Under the pieces are notes generated by a model. It made no database searches and was not told the DNA's origin. It worked only from the letters and a program-made list of their open reading frames with translations. From assembly GCA_011051425.1 (NCBI GenBank), contig DRLF01000475.1, positions 1-9,607 on the forward strand: a stretch of 9,607 nt of DNA. Reading direction: 5' to 3'. Shown piece by piece: positions 6,323-9,607 of this stretch. Every line of letters starts with the position of its first letter. The stretch's first letter is position 1. This stretch comes from Thiolapillus brandeum. GTDB taxonomy: Bacteria > Pseudomonadota > Gammaproteobacteria > Chromatiales > Chromatiaceae. Both the position numbers and the translations under genes were made by a program.

Positions 6323-6578
6323 AAAGCTTCCGCTCCCGTTCAAGCTTCCCAACTGCATCCCTGCAGGCGACACAGCTATCGGGTGGCTCGGGCGCAGGAC
6401 GCCAATTCATGGCTTATTCTGAGGTTCCCCATGCAATCCCCCAATGCCGGAGACAGCTGTGATATGCTTTTCCCACTCCCTTACAGCGAAAAGCCTGAAT
6501 TCAGAAAATCCGGCGTAACAATAACTATTGACGCACCCCGAGGGAACACCGTTTGCTCAAGGACCACAACCTGCATCC

Positions 6579-9344
6579 ATGAACCAACTGCTTCTTTATT
6601 TTTCCAAGCATCCCTGGATCGGACTGGGCATCATCCTGCTTGTTTCAGCCATCGCCGGCTCACAGATCGACAAGCTGGAGGTACGGATTTCCGCCAATGA
6701 AATGCTGGTGCAGAACAATCAGGAGCAGGAGTATTACCGCCAGGTGCGCAGCCTGTTCGGCGACGAACAGATCAGTCTTCTGTATCTGGCTTCCGACAAT
6801 CTTCTTGCCCGCGACAAACTCGAAGCACTGAAACGGTCCATAGCACACCTGAAAAAACAGCCTTTTGTCGAGAGAGTGGAAAGTCTGTTCTCTGTACCCT
6901 GGGTAAAGACAGTTGACGGTTACCTGGACAAAAAACCGTATCTTGACTCTGACAAACTGCCTGAATCACCGGAACAGGCACAGCATATTTTGGATGAAGC
7001 TCGCAAGAATCCTTTCCTGAGAAACGTTCTGCTGTCACCGGACAAGGATGTAATGGCGGTAGCCATCGTGCTGAAAAAAGCTGATGTGGACAATCCGGCA
7101 TGGAATGATGAAACCATTACCAACAGCCTGAACGGAATCGCCGCTTCGCTGAAACCGTTCTACGCTACAAGCTTTTCCGTAGGCTTTCCCCAGGTCCGCA
7201 CCGAGATAGCCGAGCGCATCCGAACCGAGCAGATGCATCTGTTTCCCCTGGCGGTAGCGGCACTGCTCATTGCCCTGTTCCTGCTGCTGCGGCAGCTTAT
7301 CGACATCCTGCTGCCGATCATGACAGCAGGCTTCAGCATTCTGTGGACCTTTGGTTTCATGGGAGCCACAGACATACCCGTAAATGTGGTTACATCCATT
7401 ATTCCTATCCTATTGATTATCGTAGGTTCGACAGAGGACATTCATCTGCTGTCCGAATTCCGCCACGGACAGAAATCCGGGCTGGACGCCCCCGCCTCCC
7501 TCAAGCATATGTCGCGGCGTATGGGAGGTATCGTGCTGCTGACCTTCATCACCACCTACCTGGGCTTTCTTTCGGTCGGTCTCAGCCGCATCGAAGTCCT
7601 GTGGCAATTCGGCCTGGTGGCCTCCACGGGCCTGGCGCTCAATTTTCTGGCCACCATCATCCTGATCCCTTCCATCCTTTCCCTCGCCGGCAAATGGCAG
7701 CTTGATGGCAAATCACGCTTGTACAGTGGCAAGAGCTACCTTCTGGCCAAGCGTTATTGGGAGTGGCTGTGGCGGCACCGGCTCAGCATCGTTATTGTCT
7801 TCCTTGTCTGGACACTGGTGGCCATCATCGGCATTCCCCGCATCCACATCAACCACAATGCCATCGACTCCCTGGGAAAAGACTCCGAAGTGCGCCAGAA
7901 AATCGAACTGATCAACCGGAACCTGGCCGGTCTGGAGTCGCTGTCCATCATCGTCGACTCGGGCATCGAGGACACCTTCCTGAAAGTACGTTACCTGGAA
8001 GAACTGGAGCAGATACAGAAATACATCAGGGAAAAAGGCTGGTCGGAATCCAGCACTTCATTCGCCGACTACCTGTCTCTGCTCAATGGCGCCTTCCAGG
8101 AACTGGACGAACCCATGATGCCGGAATCGGACGACATCATCACTGAGCTGATGATCTTTCTCAATCACGATGACGTGAAAGCCTATATCACCCAGGATTA
8201 CAGTCATGCCCGCATTCTGGTGCGGCACAGCATCGAGTCCAGCGAGACACTTCAGGCAGTTATCGAAGACCTGCAGCAGTTCATCGATCACAATCTCGAT
8301 GCCGGCCTGGAAGCGAGAATAACCGGCGATTCCGTGCTGACCCTGTCAGCGACCAACGCCATGATACGCGGGCAACTGCAGTCCATCGCCCTATTGCTGG
8401 TGATTATCGTGTTGATCATCGGCGTGTTGTTCACCGAACTCAAGGTTGGCCTGCTGGCGGCCCTGCCAAACTTCTTTCCGGTTATCGTCATGTTTGGTTT
8501 CATGGGCTATATGGAGATTCCGCTGAACATCGGCACCACTATGGCCGCCGCCATCGCCATCGGTATCGCCGTGGATGACACCCTGCATTTCATGCTGCGT
8601 TACAACAGGGAACTGAAAGCAAGGAAGAACCACAATATCGCCATGGAACACTCGATCTATGGCGAAGCCCTGCCCGTAGTCTCCACGTCCATCGCCCTGA
8701 TCGCCGGCTTTCTTGTTTTCACCCAGGCCAGCTTCGAACCCATCGTACAGTTCGGCGCTCTGGGGGCACTGGTTATCGCCACCGCTCTGGTGGCCGATTT
8801 CGTCATCACACCGCTTGCCGTGTCATCCCTGCGGCTGGTCACCATCTGGGACGTGCTTTCCCTGCGCCTGAGAAAGAACGTGCTGGAGAAAAGTGCCCTG
8901 TTCAAGAATCTCAAACCCTGGCAGATCCGCCAGTTCATTCTCTCGGGAAGAATGGTGGAATACGCCAAGGGCGATTTCGTGTTCAGGCGCAGTGAAGTCA
9001 GCACGGAACTGTTCGTGCTGCTTACCGGCAAAGTGGACGTATGCCTGCCCGACCAGGAAGGCAGCTGCAATCTGCTTGAACAGTTTTACCCCGGCGATGT
9101 GTTTGGCGACGTGGCCCTGTTTGCCAATATTCCAAGAAAAACTGACGCCGTGGCGGTAGAACACAGCACCGTACTGGTGCTCACACGCGAAGGCATCGAA
9201 CGCACCATGCGCCATCGCCCGCTCATATCCGCCCGTATATTCGCCAACCTGACTGCCGACCTGAGCCGGCGTATGATCAAGCTGATCAGCAAACAGCAGC
9301 TCAAGTCCAGGTCCGGCAACCCTAAAAAAGGAGGAAAGTCATGA
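6579..9344 (+). CDS. RND/MMPL-family exporter with C-terminal cyclic-nucleotide-binding domain
   Basis: This 921-residue inner-membrane protein is probably a proton-driven exporter of the HAE3/MMPL branch of the RND superfamily. It shows twelve likely membrane segments in the RND pattern: TM1 about 12-29, a periplasmic loop to about 220, TM2-6 about 221-369, TM7 about 400-420, a second loop to about 600, then TM8-12 about 601-746. Charged residues sit in TM4 (GSTEDIHLL, 283-291) and TM10 (GIAVDDTLHF, 662-671), as expected for proton relay. Residues about 765-905 form a CNB (Crp/PKA-like) domain on the cytoplasmic side: KNLKPWQIRQF, LFVLLTGKVDV, then FGDVALFANIPRKT (842-855). R853 matches the phosphate-binding Arg of the family, with Asp for the usual Glu. 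No DNA-binding helix follows, only a basic tail. The start is ATG 6579; an upstream in-frame TTG (6528) adds a non-hydrophobic stretch. The substrate is unknown. It overlaps the next gene. Confidence 0.93.
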   Translation: MNQLLLYFSKHPWIGLGIILLVSAIAGSQIDKLEVRISANEMLVQNNQEQEYYRQVRSLFGDEQISLLYLASDNLLARDKLEALKRSIAHLKKQPFVERVESLFSVPWVKTVDGYLDKKPYLDSDKLPESPEQAQHILDEARKNPFLRNVLLSPDKDVMAVAIVLKKADVDNPAWNDETITNSLNGIAASLKPFYATSFSVGFPQVRTEIAERIRTEQMHLFPLAVAALLIALFLLLRQLIDILLPIMTAGFSILWTFGFMGATDIPVNVVTSIIPILLIIVGSTEDIHLLSEFRHGQKSGLDAPASLKHMSRRMGGIVLLTFITTYLGFLSVGLSRIEVLWQFGLVASTGLALNFLATIILIPSILSLAGKWQLDGKSRLYSGKSYLLAKRYWEWLWRHRLSIVIVFLVWTLVAIIGIPRIHINHNAIDSLGKDSEVRQKIELINRNLAGLESLSIIVDSGIEDTFLKVRYLEELEQIQKYIREKGWSESSTSFADYLSLLNGAFQELDEPMMPESDDIITELMIFLNHDDVKAYITQDYSHARILVRHSIESSETLQAVIEDLQQFIDHNLDAGLEARITGDSVLTLSATNAMIRGQLQSIALLLVIIVLIIGVLFTELKVGLLAALPNFFPVIVMFGFMGYMEIPLNIGTTMAAAIAIGIAVDDTLHFMLRYNRELKARKNHNIAMEHSIYGEALPVVSTSIALIAGFLVFTQASFEPIVQFGALGALVIATALVADFVITPLAVSSLRLVTIWDVLSLRLRKNVLEKSALFKNLKPWQIRQFILSGRMVEYAKGDFVFRRSEVSTELFVLLTGKVDVCLPDQEGSCNLLEQFYPGDVFGDVALFANIPRKTDAVAVEHSTVLVLTREGIERTMRHRPLISARIFANLTADLSRRMIKLISKQQLKSRSGNPKKGGKS
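9328..9334 (+). promoter_or_regulatory. Near-perfect ribosome binding site AAGGAGG
   Basis: AAGGAGG lies 6 bases before the ATG at 9341, inside the last codons of the exporter gene. It decides the start of the downstream gene, and together with the ATGA overlap suggests strong, coupled translation. Confidence 0.85.
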
Positions 9345-9607
9345 ACAAAGCTGCTTATTATCTTGTACTTGGCATCATCCTGGGGGCCAACGCCTCTGCC
9401 CTTGCCACAGCCGGCGTAAAACCCTTTTTCAGTGCCCCCTACACGGGAAAAAAGGTTCAAAACTACGATATCACGCTACCGCTTTCCCGGTACGAACAGG
9501 AGACCTTCACTATTCCACAGGACTGTTCCAAGCTGAACAGCCGGCTGCTGGATGGTAACGGGCACTGGGGCAACCGTATCGAAAGACGCTTGTGGATAAA
9601 AGCGGAC
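9341..9607 (+). CDS. Exported protein of unknown function, partial (3' end beyond window)
   Basis: The frame is open for 89 codons to the window edge. It begins MNKAAYYLVLGIILGANASA, a classic Sec signal peptide: a positive start, a hydrophobic core at about 6-16, and small residues before a likely cleavage after ALA at about 22. No lipobox Cys is present, so it should be a soluble periplasmic, outer-membrane or secreted protein rather than a lipoprotein. The visible mature part (FFSAPYTGKK, YDITLPLSRYEQ, FTIPQDCSKL, DGNGHWGNR) contains one Cys and matches no family I recognise. Its ATG overlaps the exporter stop (ATGA) and has AAGGAGG 6 bases ahead, so it is probably made in step with the exporter, and in larger amount. 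It could be a periplasmic accessory or a cargo of the exporter; that is inference from position. Confidence 0.85.
   Translation, partial: MNKAAYYLVLGIILGANASALATAGVKPFFSAPYTGKKVQNYDITLPLSRYEQETFTIPQDCSKLNSRLLDGNGHWGNRIERRLWIKAD

Larger units (their letters stand above)
6193..6578. other. Gene-free divergent intergenic region between pssA and the RND exporter
   Basis: These 386 bases hold no convincing gene. At the left is the pssA promoter candidate, followed by a segment of closely packed hairpins (6239-6322). Next come two copies of AAGCTTCC (6325-6332 and 6342-6349), 17 bases apart start to start. Nearer the exporter is the palindrome CTGAATTCAG (6495-6504). TGATATGCT (about 6470-6478) resembles an extended -10, but I find no matching -35. 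Small open frames here (6173-6373 minus, 6383-6700 plus) lack convincing starts or protein-like composition. Both promoters must lie in this stretch if the flanking genes are transcribed from their own starts. Confidence 0.6.

Noticed and set aside
6173..6373. A 66-codon minus-strand frame upstream of and overlapping pssA
   Set aside because: It runs through the hairpin cluster and into pssA in another frame, with no protein-like composition and no convincing start.
6528..6578. An upstream TTG start for the RND exporter, adding 17 residues
   Set aside because: The extra residues (Pro-, Gln- and Thr-rich) are unlike an exporter N-terminus and no ribosome binding site precedes the TTG. The ATG at 6579 leads directly into the expected short cytoplasmic stretch and TM1. 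An AAGGA does exist before the ATG, but 15 bases away, so the start is not fully settled.
6383..6700. A 105-codon plus-strand frame overlapping the exporter start
   Set aside because: It overlaps the exporter in another frame, has no ribosome binding site, and its second half is a shadow of the exporter N-terminus.

Overview
The window looks like chromosomal DNA from a gammaproteobacterium. A Chromatiales-like or sulfur-oxidiser relative would fit, but that is inference from gene style and neighbourhood; no sequence in the window names the taxon. It holds no tRNA, rRNA, CRISPR array, insertion sequence or phage gene that I can see.

Layout: positions 1-6192 are read on the minus strand and 6579-9607 on the plus strand, diverging from a gene-free stretch at 6193-6578. 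In transcription order the minus-strand genes are pssA (phosphatidylserine synthase), a 13-codon ORF that overlaps the next start codon, a membrane PAS-GAF-GGDEF-EAL cyclic-di-GMP enzyme, a candidate leucine-rich leader peptide, leuA (2-isopropylmalate synthase), a family-4 Fe-S uracil-DNA glycosylase, and rimI (ribosomal protein alanine acetyltransferase, cut by the window edge). leuA, the glycosylase and rimI are packed within a few bases of each other and probably form one transcript. From general knowledge, pssA next to leuA and the glycosylase next to rimI are familiar proteobacterial pairings; the c-di-GMP gene sits between pssA and leuA.

The plus strand carries a 921-residue RND/MMPL-type membrane exporter with a cyclic-nucleotide-binding domain fused to its C-terminus. 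Its stop codon overlaps (ATGA) the start of a small exported protein that runs off the right edge and has a near-perfect ribosome binding site. This pair is the most unusual part of the window: a proton-driven exporter with a built-in nucleotide-sensing module and a co-translated periplasmic partner.

The non-coding parts are also informative. Between the c-di-GMP gene and leuA there is a possible leucine attenuation leader with mutually exclusive stems and a G-poor tract. Between pssA and the exporter there is a densely structured segment of three hairpins that reads like a small RNA or mRNA leader on the minus strand. Most other long open frames, including a 656-codon one antisense to leuA, are shadows.
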